Positions 1-8,975 of a stretch of DNA of 64,000 bases are shown piece by piece. The stretch comes from Lachnospiraceae bacterium (lineage in GTDB: Bacteria; Bacillota; Clostridia; Lachnospirales; Lachnospiraceae): NCBI GenBank assembly GCA_900770785.1, contig CAAGLJ010000076.1, positions 20,518-84,517 on the forward strand. The letters are read 5' to 3'. The translations under genes were made by a program, and so were the position numbers. Under the pieces are notes generated by a model. The model had not been told where the DNA came from and searched no databases. It was given only the letters and a program-made list of their open reading frames with translations. Position 1 is the first letter of the stretch. Every line of letters starts with the position of its first letter.

Positions 1-50
1 CTGCTTATGAGGCTATTCTGCTGTTGAAGCAGCAGAAGGAATATCAATAG
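1..50 (+). CDS. rnc: Ribonuclease III, C-terminal end (partial)
   Basis: The window opens inside a coding frame that reads AYEAILLLKQQKEYQ and stops with TAG at 48-50. Only about 15 codons are visible. The Ala-rich helix followed by a short basic tail resembles the end of the double-stranded RNA-binding domain of RNase III, and rnc is the usual gene directly upstream of smc in Firmicutes. The call therefore rests mostly on gene order and is an inference. Confidence 0.55.
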   Translation, partial: AYEAILLLKQQKEYQ

Positions 51-65
51 AAATGGATTGGAAAA

Positions 66-3000
66 ATGTATTTAAAACGGATAGAGGTACAGGGATTTAA
101 GTCCTTTGCAAATAAAATTACCTTTCAGTTTCATAATGGTATCACCGGAATTGTGGGTCCTAATGGAAGTGGAAAAAGTAACGTTGCGGATGCCGTTCGC
201 TGGGTACTGGGTGAGCAGAGAATCAAACAGCTTCGCGGTGCTTCTATGCAGGATGTTATCTTTTCTGGAACGGAAACCAGAAAACCTTTAAGCTACGCCT
301 ATGTGGCAATTACTCTGGATAACAGTGATCACCAGCTGGCAATAGATTATGATGAGGTAACGGTTGCCAGACGTTTGTATCGTTCAGGAGAAAGTGAATA
401 TCTGATTAATGGTGCAGCCTGCCGGTTAAAGGATGTGAATGAGCTTTTTTACGATACGGGCATTGGTAAGGAAGGCTACTCCATCATTGGTCAGGGACAG
501 ATTGATAAGATTCTAAGTGGAAAGCCGGAGGAAAAAAGAGAACTTTTTGACGAGGCGGCAGGTATTGTCAAGTTTAAACGCCGTAAAGCAGCGGCACAGA
601 AGAAGCTTGAAGATGAGAAACAGAATCTGATTCGTGTGAACGATATTTTATCAGAACTGGAGAAGCAAACAGGGCCCCTGGAAAGGCAGTCAGAAAAAGC
701 CAAAATCTATTTAAAGAAGAAAGAGGAACTGAAAACTCTGGATGTGAATATGTTTCTTTTGGAAAATATTCATATTAAGGAACAACTGGAAAAGGTAGAA
801 AATTCTCTGCAAATTGCTTCTGAGGATTTGGAAGGTGCGAATTCGGCTTATGAAGGAATCAAAGAGGAGTACGACCAGATTCAGGGGAAAATAGAAGTTT
901 TAGAAAAGGAGATTGATTGTACCAGAGAAAGTCTTACCGATACCAGCGTACTGAGAGGCAAGCTGGAAGGAGAAATTAAGGTTTTACAGGAGCAGATTCA
1001 CTTTGCAAAATCGAATGAAGAACATCTGAAAAGCCGACGGAGTCAGGTGCAGTCTTCTCTTGAAGCAAAGGAAGAGGAACTTCAGGAAATTCTGAAGGTG
1101 AAAGAGGCCATTGATGCAGATGCTCTTCAGGCAGGAAAACGTAAGGAGGATGCCAGTGGGCAGCTGACGTTGCTGCAGGGACAGATTGAAACCATCAACA
1201 GTAATATAGAGGTGGGGAAAAATACGATTATCAATGCTCTTAACGAAAGGGCCACCATCAAATCCCAGATGGAAAGATACGATACCATGCTGGAACAGAT
1301 GCAGATCCGCAGAGCAGAGCTGACCTCCAGACTGGTTTCTGTCAAATCGGATGAGGAAAAGCAGGAACACCATATTCAGGATCTGGAAAAGGAATTTGAG
1401 TCCATTCAGGATAAAATAACAGCCTTAAACCATGCCCAGGCCAGGAAGGAAGAAGAACTGGATGGAATCAGAGAGGAACTGTCCGGGCAGGATCAGGCCC
1501 TCAGAGATACGCAGGTTCGCTACCATCAGGAAAAATCAAGACTGGATGCACTGTCCAACCTGACAGAGCGATATGAAGGCTATGGCGGAAGCGTTAAGCG
1601 GGTAATGGAGCTTAAGGAGAAAGAGGATGGTATTATCGGCGTAGTTGCCGATATTATTAAGGTAGAGAAAAAATACGAGACGGCTATTGAAACGGCTCTG
1701 GGAGGAAATATCCAGAATATTGTTACTGAGGATGAAGATACGGCTAAGAAAATGATAGGCTTTCTCAAGGCGCACAAGGCTGGCCGGGCCACCTTTTTAC
1801 CCCTGTCCAGTATTCAGCATCCCCAGGATTTTAAAACGCCCCAGGTATTGAAGGAAAAGGGTGTTTTGGGTATGGCCAATGAACTGGTACAGATCGATTC
1901 CAGATATAAGAATGTTGCCAAAGCGATGTTAGGCAGAATCGTGGTGGTGGAACATGTGGATGATGCGGTGAAAATCGCCCGTAAATACAACTACGGAATT
2001 CGTATGGTAACTATTGAGGGTGAGCTTCTGGTACCCGGTGGTGCAATCAGCGGCGGTGCCTTTAAGAACAACAGCAACCTGTTGGGAAGACGTCGTGAGA
2101 TGGAGGAGCTTAATCAGAAGGTCAGGCAATATTTAAAGGATATTGACCAGCTGCTAAACAGCATAGAAGAGACCAAAGAAAAAAGAAACAGGTACAGGCT
2201 GGAGCTGGAGCAGATTAAGGCTGATTTACAGGAGGAATTTATACATCAGAATACTGCCCGTTTAAATGTTATTGCAGCGAGGAAAAAGCAGGAGGAAACC
2301 CAAAGCGGAGCGGGCTGCCTTATGGCAGAGGTTTCGGATATCGAAAAACAAATTACGGAGATTTCCGGCAATAAACAACAGATTCTAAAAGAACTGGAAG
2401 AATCTCAGCTGCTGGAGAAAAATGTGGAAGGCCAGATTGAAGAGTTTCAGCACCAGCTGGAAGAACTGCGTAAACAGGAATCGGAGCAGATGGCTCTTGT
2501 ATCAGAGCAGGAGGTAGAAGTAGAAAAGATTTTCCAGCGCAAAGGCTTTGAACAGCAAAATCTGGATCGTGTAACCGGTGAAGTGGAAAACTTTCGCACA
2601 GAACTGGAAGAGATTATCCAGGCGCTGCAATCAGGTGAAGAAGAAATTATCCGTAAAAATCAGTCTATTGCACAGATTAATGAGACCATTAGTGCTTCTC
2701 ATACTTCCCAGTCAGATGGAGAGAGTCGTCTTAAGGATATGCTTTCCGAAAAGGAAGAACTTGGCAAAAAGCAGAAGAACTTTTTTGTTACCAGAGAGGA
2801 AATGGAAACGAAAATTACGGCTCTGGATAAAGAGGTTTATCGTCTGGGCAGCCAGAAGGAGCGCTATCAGGAGGCTATACAGACGCAGATTGATTATATG
2901 TGGAATGAGTATGAGATTACCCTCCATGATGCAGCTAATATGCGGGATGAGAGCCTTACTGATCTGACGGTGATGAAACGGGATATAGGTGCCCTGAAGG

Positions 3001-3626
3001 ATGCCATCAAAAAACTGGGGGATGTAAATGTAAATGCCATTGAAGATTATAAGAATCTGATGGAGCGGTATAGCTTTTTAAAGACTCAGCATGACGATTT
3101 GGTGGAAGCTGAAAAAACGCTGCAGGGTATCGTGGAAGAGCTGGATACGGCAATGCGAAAGCAGTTTAAAGAAAAGTTTGGCCAGATATCTACCCAGTTT
3201 GATAAAGTCTTTAAGGAGCTTTTTGGCGGCGGCAAGGGAACTTTGGAGTTGATGGAGGATGAGGATATTCTGGAGGCAGGAATTCGCATCGTTGCCCAGC
3301 CTCCGGGAAAGAAGCTGCAGAACATGATGCAGATGTCTGGTGGAGAAAAGGCATTGACCGCAATAGCGCTTTTGTTTGCTATCCAGAACCTGAAGCCATC
3401 CCCCTTCTGTCTTCTGGATGAAATTGAAGCCGCACTGGATGAAAATAATGTGGCAAGATATGCAAGGTATTTACATAAACTGACTAAGCACACACAGTTT
3501 ATTGTGATTACACACAGAAGAGGAACCATGGAGAGGGCGGACCGACTGTATGGGATTACCATGCAGGAAAAGGGGGTATCTACCCTGGTCAGTGTCAATC
3601 TGATTGAGGGAGAACTGGATAAATAG
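66..3626 (+). CDS. smc: Chromosome segregation SMC ATPase
   Basis: This is the ATPase subunit of the SMC-ScpAB condensin, which organises and helps segregate the chromosome. At 1186 residues it has the normal family length. The Walker A motif GPNGSGKS is at residues 31-38, the ABC signature SGGEKALT at 1091-1098 and the Walker B LLDE at 1116-1119. Long Glu/Lys/Gln-rich heptad coiled coils (about 170-500 and 680-1020) flank a globular hinge with Gly-rich GGAISGGAF. Starting at ATG 66 gives the standard MYLKRIEVQGFKSF beginning. It sits between rnc and ftsY as in Bacillus and is probably co-transcribed with them. Confidence 0.97.
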   Translation: MYLKRIEVQGFKSFANKITFQFHNGITGIVGPNGSGKSNVADAVRWVLGEQRIKQLRGASMQDVIFSGTETRKPLSYAYVAITLDNSDHQLAIDYDEVTVARRLYRSGESEYLINGAACRLKDVNELFYDTGIGKEGYSIIGQGQIDKILSGKPEEKRELFDEAAGIVKFKRRKAAAQKKLEDEKQNLIRVNDILSELEKQTGPLERQSEKAKIYLKKKEELKTLDVNMFLLENIHIKEQLEKVENSLQIASEDLEGANSAYEGIKEEYDQIQGKIEVLEKEIDCTRESLTDTSVLRGKLEGEIKVLQEQIHFAKSNEEHLKSRRSQVQSSLEAKEEELQEILKVKEAIDADALQAGKRKEDASGQLTLLQGQIETINSNIEVGKNTIINALNERATIKSQMERYDTMLEQMQIRRAELTSRLVSVKSDEEKQEHHIQDLEKEFESIQDKITALNHAQARKEEELDGIREELSGQDQALRDTQVRYHQEKSRLDALSNLTERYEGYGGSVKRVMELKEKEDGIIGVVADIIKVEKKYETAIETALGGNIQNIVTEDEDTAKKMIGFLKAHKAGRATFLPLSSIQHPQDFKTPQVLKEKGVLGMANELVQIDSRYKNVAKAMLGRIVVVEHVDDAVKIARKYNYGIRMVTIEGELLVPGGAISGGAFKNNSNLLGRRREMEELNQKVRQYLKDIDQLLNSIEETKEKRNRYRLELEQIKADLQEEFIHQNTARLNVIAARKKQEETQSGAGCLMAEVSDIEKQITEISGNKQQILKELEESQLLEKNVEGQIEEFQHQLEELRKQESEQMALVSEQEVEVEKIFQRKGFEQQNLDRVTGEVENFRTELEEIIQALQSGEEEIIRKNQSIAQINETISASHTSQSDGESRLKDMLSEKEELGKKQKNFFVTREEMETKITALDKEVYRLGSQKERYQEAIQTQIDYMWNEYEITLHDAANMRDESLTDLTVMKRDIGALKDAIKKLGDVNVNAIEDYKNLMERYSFLKTQHDDLVEAEKTLQGIVEELDTAMRKQFKEKFGQISTQFDKVFKELFGGGKGTLELMEDEDILEAGIRIVAQPPGKKLQNMMQMSGGEKALTAIALLFAIQNLKPSPFCLLDEIEAALDENNVARYARYLHKLTKHTQFIVITHRRGTMERADRLYGITMQEKGVSTLVSVNLIEGELDK

Positions 3627-3672
3627 AGTATGAATAAGGTTCCTGTGATGGGAAAGCTGCGGGGGCAGCGGA

Positions 3673-4632
3673 ATGGAGACTAAGATGGAAAAAGAAGGAT
3701 TTTTTGGCAGGCTGAAAAAAGGGCTTGCCAAAACCAGAGACAATATTGTAAGAAGTATAGATGCAGTTTTTTATGATGCCTCCTGCATAGATGAGGACTT
3801 CTATGAGGAGCTGGAAGAAATTTTGATCATGGGGGATATCGGCATTAATGCTACCCAGGCAATTCTGGACAGGCTGCGGGTACAGATTAGAGAGAATCTG
3901 CTGACCCAACCCTCCCAGTGCAAGGAACTGTTGATCAATACCATAAAGGAGCAGATGCATGTAGAGGAAACTGCCTATGCCTTTGAGGAAGAACAGTCCA
4001 TTGTCATGATTATCGGAGTAAACGGAGTGGGAAAGACCACTACGGTTGGAAAACTGGCTGCCAAATTAAAGGGGCAGGGGAAAAAGGTTCTGATTGCTGC
4101 GGCAGACACCTTTCGTGCTGCTGCGGGAGAGCAGCTGGAGGAATGGAGCCATCGTGCGGGAGTGGATATGATTGGCGGAACCGAAGGAGGAGACCCTGCC
4201 AGTGTGATTTATGATGCAGTAAGTGCAGCCAAAGCAAGAAAGGTGGATGTACTGCTTTGTGATACGGCAGGAAGGCTGCACAATAAAAAGAATCTGATGG
4301 AAGAATTGAAAAAGATGAACCGTATCATTGACCGGGAATTTCCTGATGCACACAGAGAAAATCTGGTAGTATTGGATGCTACCACAGGACAGAATGCCTT
4401 GAATCAGGCCCGGGAATTTGGGGCGGTGGCTGAGCTTACGGGAATCGTGCTTACAAAGATGGATGGGACGGCCAAGGGCGGAATTGCCATTGCTATTCAG
4501 TCAGAACTGGGAGTTCCCGTAAAATATATTGGTGTGGGAGAATCGATTGAGGATTTACAGAAATTTAATTCAGACGAATTTGTAGATGCCTTATTTGATG
4601 TGCCAGGCTCAAGTCAAGAGGGTGAAAATTAA
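3673..4632 (+). CDS. ftsY: SRP receptor GTPase FtsY
   Basis: FtsY is the signal recognition particle receptor: with Ffh it forms a GTPase pair that delivers ribosomes making membrane proteins to the translocon. The sequence has an N-terminal four-helix domain (about 20-100), the G1 loop GVNGVGKTT (115-123), DTFRAAA, the G3 DTAGR and the G4 TKMDGTAKGG. The acidic A-domain seen in Escherichia coli is absent, as in many Firmicutes. ATG 3685, with GGAG five bases upstream, is an equally plausible start and would shorten it by four residues. It lies 46 bp after smc. Confidence 0.96.
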   Translation: METKMEKEGFFGRLKKGLAKTRDNIVRSIDAVFYDASCIDEDFYEELEEILIMGDIGINATQAILDRLRVQIRENLLTQPSQCKELLINTIKEQMHVEETAYAFEEEQSIVMIIGVNGVGKTTTVGKLAAKLKGQGKKVLIAAADTFRAAAGEQLEEWSHRAGVDMIGGTEGGDPASVIYDAVSAAKARKVDVLLCDTAGRLHNKKNLMEELKKMNRIIDREFPDAHRENLVVLDATTGQNALNQAREFGAVAELTGIVLTKMDGTAKGGIAIAIQSELGVPVKYIGVGESIEDLQKFNSDEFVDALFDVPGSSQEGEN

Positions 4633-4654
4633 ACAGCAGAATGTGAGGAAAAAG

Positions 4655-5866
4655 ATGCTTACTCTGGAAAGATTTGAAGAAGCCACTGAGGTGGTCAAAA
4701 AGGTAACCCTGGAAACGAAACTGGTTTACAGCGATTACTTTAGCGATACTACAGGAAACAGGGTTTATTTAAAACCGGAAAATATGCAGTTTACAGGGGC
4801 CTATAAGGTACGCGGGGCCTACTACAAGATGAGTACACTGACAGAAGAAGAGCGGCAGAGAGGAATTATTACCGCATCTGCCGGAAATCATGCTCAGGGA
4901 GTGGCCTATGCGGCAAAATGCTATGGAGTGAAGGCAATCATCGTTATGCCTACTACCACTCCTTTGATGAAAGTGAACCGCACCAAAAGCTATGGTGCCC
5001 AGGTGGTTCTTTGTGGTGATGTCTATGATGAAGCCTGCGCCCATGCCTATGAGCTGGCTGAGAAAAATGGATATACCTTCATCCATCCCTTTGATGATGA
5101 GGCAGTGGCAACGGGGCAGGGAACCATTGCCATGGAAATTGTGAAGGAGCTTCCTCTGGTGGACTATATTCTTTGTCCCATCGGGGGAGGCGGACTGGCA
5201 ACTGGAGTCTCCACTCTGGCAAAACTATTAAATTCCAAAATTAAGGTGATTGGTGTAGAGCCTGCTGGGGCCAATTGTATGGAGGAATCTCTGAAGCAGG
5301 GTAAAGTAACTACATTGTCGACGGTCAATACGATTGCTGACGGAACCGCGGTAAAAACTCCGGGAAGTACTATTTTTCCGTATATACAAAAGAACCTGGA
5401 TGGAATCATTACCGTAGAGGACAGCGAGCTGGTGGTAGCCTTTCTGGATATGGTGGAGAACCATAAAATGGTGGTGGAAAATTCCGGACTGCTGACCGTA
5501 GCCGCTTTAAAAAAGCTGGAGGTAAAGGGGAAAAAAGTAGTTTCTATTCTAAGCGGAGGAAATATGGATGTAATTACCATGTCCTCTGTGGTTCAGCAGG
5601 GACTTATTTTAAGGGACAGAATCTTTACGGTTTCCGTATTGCTGCCTGATAAGCCGGGAGAACTCAGCCGGGTAGCCAGCGTGGTGGCACAGGAAAGCGG
5701 TAATGTAATCAAGCTGGAACACAATCAGTTTGTCAGCATAAACCGCAATGCGGCCGTAGAACTTCGTATTACACTGGAGGCCTTTGGTACTGAACATAAG
5801 CAGCAGATTATTAATTCTCTGGAAAAAGAGGGCTATCAGCCCAAGGTAGTGAGGACGAATATATAG
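4655..5866 (+). CDS. ilvA: Threonine ammonia-lyase with ACT domain
   Basis: This PLP enzyme deaminates threonine to 2-oxobutyrate. The PLP lysine lies in the motif GAYKVRGAYYKM near residue 50, with the tetraglycine phosphate loop PIGGGGLATG further on. A C-terminal ACT domain (FTVSVLLPDKPGELSRV onward) gives allosteric control by amino acids. At 403 residues it matches the single-ACT form often labelled either ilvA or tdcB, so a biosynthetic or catabolic role cannot be decided from sequence. I chose ATG 4655 because GAGGA precedes it; upstream in-frame codons overlap ftsY. It is not part of the usual ftsY-ylxM order. A strong terminator follows. Confidence 0.93.
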   Translation: MLTLERFEEATEVVKKVTLETKLVYSDYFSDTTGNRVYLKPENMQFTGAYKVRGAYYKMSTLTEEERQRGIITASAGNHAQGVAYAAKCYGVKAIIVMPTTTPLMKVNRTKSYGAQVVLCGDVYDEACAHAYELAEKNGYTFIHPFDDEAVATGQGTIAMEIVKELPLVDYILCPIGGGGLATGVSTLAKLLNSKIKVIGVEPAGANCMEESLKQGKVTTLSTVNTIADGTAVKTPGSTIFPYIQKNLDGIITVEDSELVVAFLDMVENHKMVVENSGLLTVAALKKLEVKGKKVVSILSGGNMDVITMSSVVQQGLILRDRIFTVSVLLPDKPGELSRVASVVAQESGNVIKLEHNQFVSINRNAAVELRITLEAFGTEHKQQIINSLEKEGYQPKVVRTNI

Positions 5867-5944
5867 CAATACTGAAAAAGCAAATTTTAGCTGACAAAAA
5901 ACAAAACAGAACGACCAGCGTTGATTTACGGTTATATTTTTGAG

Positions 5945-5976
5945 GAATCTGCCTAAAATATAGGCAGATTCTTTTT
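5945..5976 (+). terminator. Rho-independent terminator after ilvA
   Basis: A perfect 11-bp stem, GAATCTGCCTA (5945-5955) and its complement (5961-5971), closes a five-base AAATA loop and is followed by TTTTT. It should end the smc-ftsY-ilvA transcript before the YitT gene. Confidence 0.9.
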
Positions 5977-6032
5977 GGCAAGAATAATATGGAAACCACT
6001 TATTTATTTGAGCAACGCGCATGAGGATTAAT

Positions 6033-6905
6033 ATGGCAGAAAAAAGAACAGGGAAAAGAAATCCGGTAAAAAAATATATGGTATTACTGGCAGCAAGTTT
6101 ATTGTATGGTATAGCTGTAAGCATGTTTTTGGATCCTAATAATATTGCACCGGGAGGTGTAACCGGTCTGGCCATGATTGTCAACCGATTGATTCCGGTA
6201 GAGACCGGCACCCTGATTCTTATTTTAAATATACCCATTCTTTGTCTGGGACTATGGAAATTTGGTCTTCGGTTTCTTATTTCCACTATTTACACTACTC
6301 TGTTTTGTTCAATATTTACCAATTATTTTGCCAGGTTTGAGCCTATAACCCAGGATCCTCTGCTTGCGGCTGTTATTGGCGGTTCTCTGGCAGCCGTTGC
6401 TTTGGGGCTGGTTTTCAAATTCGGGGCCACAACAGGGGGAATGGACATTGTGGTAAAGGCTCTGCGTATTCGCTTACCCCATTTAAAAACAGGAAGACTG
6501 TTCATGATTTGTGACCTCACTGTGGTTGCCCTATCTGCCATTGCTTTTCATAATATGGATGCTGCCTTCTATGCAGCCATCAGTGTAATGCTGATGAGTG
6601 TGGTTTTTGATGTGGTATTGTATGGTGCTGATGGGGCAAAGCTGATTTATATTATCAGTGACCGCTGGCAGGAAATAGGCACAAGGATTCTGGAGGAACT
6701 GGTAATTGGAGTAACTTACCTGGAAGGGGAAGGGGCGTACAGTAAAAGGAATAAAAGAGTAATTATGTGTGTGGTTCGTAAAACACTTGCCCCTCAGGTG
6801 GAAGAAATCGTAAAAGAAGAGGATGGGGATGCTTTTATGATTATCTCCAGTGCGGCGGAAATCTACGGAGAGGGTTACAAAAATATTTTCAGTGAAAAAA
6901 TATAA
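6033..6905 (+). CDS. YitT family membrane protein
   Basis: The 290-residue protein has five or six hydrophobic segments in its first about 200 residues, including SLLYGIAVSMFLDPNNIAPGGVTGLAMI, the characteristic N-terminal YitT block, and GATTGGMDIV. The last about 80 residues form a soluble DUF2179 domain (LIYIISDRWQEIG to AAEIYGEGY). The family is widespread in Firmicutes and of unknown biochemical function, presumed to be a transporter-like membrane protein. I chose ATG 6033 over 6021 because GAGGA sits five bases upstream. It follows the ilvA terminator and is followed by the ferredoxin/ASKHA gene after 33 bp, so those two are probably one operon. Confidence 0.9.
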   Translation: MAEKRTGKRNPVKKYMVLLAASLLYGIAVSMFLDPNNIAPGGVTGLAMIVNRLIPVETGTLILILNIPILCLGLWKFGLRFLISTIYTTLFCSIFTNYFARFEPITQDPLLAAVIGGSLAAVALGLVFKFGATTGGMDIVVKALRIRLPHLKTGRLFMICDLTVVALSAIAFHNMDAAFYAAISVMLMSVVFDVVLYGADGAKLIYIISDRWQEIGTRILEELVIGVTYLEGEGAYSKRNKRVIMCVVRKTLAPQVEEIVKEEDGDAFMIISSAAEIYGEGYKNIFSEKI

Positions 6906-6938
6906 GATGACCAAATGAAGAAGAGAGGGGAGATAAGA

Positions 6939-8522
6939 ATGAAGATTACCGTAAAAAACAGGGAAAAAAAAGAGATTGAGAGCAAAGAAGGGCAGAGCAT
7001 TCTTGAGGCCCTGCAGGAGAATGGAGTATATGTTCCGGCTCTATGTGCAGGAAGAGGAACCTGTGGTAAATGTAAGGTGAAGATTCTGGAGGGAGAGGTC
7101 AGTTCTCTGGAAGAAGCTTCAGAAAGACGGGAAGAAATCCGGCTTGCCTGTAAGACCTGCCCTTTAACCGATGTTGTGTTGGAATTGCTGGAAGATGCCG
7201 AGGAAAATATGGTCGTAGAAGTGGCGGACAAAAAGCTGGGGAAAGCTGCTGAAAAGCCATTGGGAGAAACGGGCCGCTTCAATGAAGCGGATATAAGCAG
7301 GAAAAATTTTATTGCTGTGGATATAGGAACCACCACCATTGCCATGGCTCTGGTGGATGGACAGACAGGAGAGATTATAGATACATATGCAGCCTTAAAT
7401 CGTCAAAGAATGCATGGAGCAGACGTAATCAGCAGAATTGCTGCCGCCAACGAAGGATTGCTTACACAGCTTAAGCAGCTGATCGTGGAGGATTTACTGT
7501 TAGGAATCAGGAAGCTTACACAAGAGGGAGATAAGCCCATTGCAAAGGTGGTTATTGCTGCTAATACCACCATGGTTCACCTGCTGATGGGATACTCCTG
7601 TGAATCACTGGGAAGACATCCCTTTTTAAGCGAACATCTGGGATTGATTCAGACTACTTTGGGAGAAATAGTGCAGGAAGGTCAGTTTCAGACAGGAGGG
7701 AAAGAAAGCTGTCCTGCCACGGATGTAATTATCCTTCCTGGAATCTCCGCCTTTGTAGGCAGTGACATTACTGCTGATCTGCTGATTTGCCCTGGCTTTG
7801 AAGAAGAGGGAATTTCCCTGCTTCTGGATATGGGAACCAATGGGGAAATGGTAATTGGAAATAGAGAAAGACTGGTAGCTGCTTCCACAGCAGCAGGCCC
7901 TGCCTTTGAAGGAGGAAACATTACCTGTGGAACGGGAAGTATTCCGGGAGCCATTAACCAGGTGAAAATACTGAATCGCAGGGCAGTTATCGGAACCATA
8001 GGAGGAAAGCAGCCCCCTGCAGGAATCTGCGGAACCGGTATTATTGAAGCTATTGCTCAGTTGAAGCAGAGTCGGCTCATGGATAAGGAGGGAGCCCTTC
8101 AGGCACCTTATTCCAACACAGGATATCCCCTGTGGAGCAGTCCTTCCGGTGAAAAAATTGCCATCTATCAGCAGGATATTCGACAGCTTCAATTAGCCAA
8201 GGGAGCTATCCGGGCAGGAATGGAGCAGTTGATGGAAGCCTTTGGCTGTAGGCCAAAAGAGGTGGACAAGGTATATTTGGCCGGAGGCTTCGGAACGAAG
8301 CTTCCCGTTGAAGCGGCCATACAAATCGGTCTCTTTCCGGAAGAATTTAAAGAAAAAATTATTGCCATTGGAAACGGAGCCTTGCAGGGGGCTATGGCCT
8401 ATGGAAGCATGTTACAGATAAAGGAAGGGCAGCTTAAGGAAATCAAGAAAAGAGTGGAAGGGCTTAATCTTGCTCTGGCAGAAGGCTTCGAGGAAAGGTA
8501 TTTGAAGTATCTGAATTTTTAA
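6939..8522 (+). CDS. 2Fe-2S ferredoxin/ASKHA protein (DUF4445, corrinoid activator type)
   Basis: The 527-residue protein begins with a plant-type 2Fe-2S ferredoxin domain; its ligands are in CAGRGTCGKC and the later LACKTC. From about residue 125 there is an ASKHA actin-like ATPase fold: FIAVDIGTTTIAMALVD, LLLDMGTNGEMVIG and YLAGGFGTKLP. This architecture belongs to the RACo/RamA group, which reductively reactivates Co(II) corrinoid proteins using ATP. In acetogens these serve the Wood-Ljungdahl pathway or methyltransferases, but no corrinoid protein or methyltransferase is in the window, so the partner is unknown. Start ATG 6939 has GAGGGGAGA upstream. It forms an apparent operon with the YitT gene. 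Confidence 0.88.
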   Translation: MKITVKNREKKEIESKEGQSILEALQENGVYVPALCAGRGTCGKCKVKILEGEVSSLEEASERREEIRLACKTCPLTDVVLELLEDAEENMVVEVADKKLGKAAEKPLGETGRFNEADISRKNFIAVDIGTTTIAMALVDGQTGEIIDTYAALNRQRMHGADVISRIAAANEGLLTQLKQLIVEDLLLGIRKLTQEGDKPIAKVVIAANTTMVHLLMGYSCESLGRHPFLSEHLGLIQTTLGEIVQEGQFQTGGKESCPATDVIILPGISAFVGSDITADLLICPGFEEEGISLLLDMGTNGEMVIGNRERLVAASTAAGPAFEGGNITCGTGSIPGAINQVKILNRRAVIGTIGGKQPPAGICGTGIIEAIAQLKQSRLMDKEGALQAPYSNTGYPLWSSPSGEKIAIYQQDIRQLQLAKGAIRAGMEQLMEAFGCRPKEVDKVYLAGGFGTKLPVEAAIQIGLFPEEFKEKIIAIGNGALQGAMAYGSMLQIKEGQLKEIKKRVEGLNLALAEGFEERYLKYLNF

Positions 8523-8569
8523 AACAGGATAGGTGTCAAGAAAAAACACTTGACACCTCCTCTGTTTTT
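8521..8569 (+). terminator. Terminator of the ferredoxin/ASKHA gene
   Basis: AGGTGTCAAG (8531-8540) pairs perfectly with CTTGACACCT (8549-8558) around an A-rich loop; AAAACAG/CTGTTTT extends the stem across small internal loops and TTTTT follows. The 3' arm also contains the -35 box of the next promoter. Confidence 0.85.
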
Positions 8570-8578
8570 CGGTATGAT
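8550..8578 (+). promoter_or_regulatory. SigA-type promoter for ylxM-ffh
   Basis: A consensus -35 TTGACA (8550-8555), a 17-base spacer and TATGAT (8573-8578) form a near-perfect housekeeping promoter. It lies inside the preceding terminator, so transcription of the SRP genes should start near 8585. Confidence 0.85.
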
Positions 8579-8657
8579 AGCAGGGTGCGAAGAAGCAGGG
8601 GGGACTATGTCCTGTAGCGGATTCGCAGGAACACCAATCAAAGAAATACAGGTGACT

Positions 8658-8972
8658 ATGGAAAAAATCGTAGAACAGGGGCTTTTATATGATTTCTACG
8701 GAGAGCTTCTGACCAAACGCCAGAGACAAATTTATGAGGATGCGGTTTTTCAGGATATGTCCTTAAGTGAGATAGCCCAGGAGCACGGTATCAGCAGACA
8801 GGGAGTACACGACCTGATTAAGCGATGCGACAGACAGCTTAGGGCTTATGAGGAAAAGCTGGGGCTTTTAGGCCGCTTTTGCCGCATTAAGGATATGGCA
8901 GAAAGGATAGAAAGTCAGGCTTCTCAGGAGGAAATACGGAGACTGGCAGCACAAATTTTAGAGGAACTTTAA
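8658..8972 (+). CDS. ylxM: YlxM-type helix-turn-helix protein of the SRP operon
   Basis: YlxM proteins are small helix-turn-helix proteins always linked to ffh/ftsY and thought to modulate the SRP pathway. The core LLYDFYGELLTKRQRQIYEDAVFQDMSLSEIAQEHGISRQGVHDLIKRCDR contains the sigma-70 region 4-like HTH. ATG 8658 gives 104 residues, the typical family length, although its AGGTG is close; ATG 8607 with AGGGGGG upstream is a real alternative adding 17 residues. Frames reaching further back would overlap the promoter and can be excluded. The stop lies three bases before ffh, so translation is probably coupled. Confidence 0.9.
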   Translation: MEKIVEQGLLYDFYGELLTKRQRQIYEDAVFQDMSLSEIAQEHGISRQGVHDLIKRCDRQLRAYEEKLGLLGRFCRIKDMAERIESQASQEEIRRLAAQILEEL

Positions 8973-8975
8973 TTT

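Noticed and set aside
5609..6286. Long reverse-strand open frame across ilvA and yitT
   Set aside because: It lies opposite two well-supported genes, has no ribosome-binding site or domain pattern, and spans the ilvA terminator.
7626..8192. 188-codon reverse-strand frame inside the ferredoxin/ASKHA gene
   Set aside because: Antisense to conserved ASKHA motifs and without recognisable features.
8522..8657. SRP RNA gene near ffh
   Set aside because: No GGAAGCAGCC-type SRP RNA core is visible; the segment is explained by terminator, promoter and leader.
8550..8657. Earlier in-frame start for ylxM at TTG 8550
   Set aside because: This TTG is the -35 box of the gene's own promoter and is not transcribed from it.
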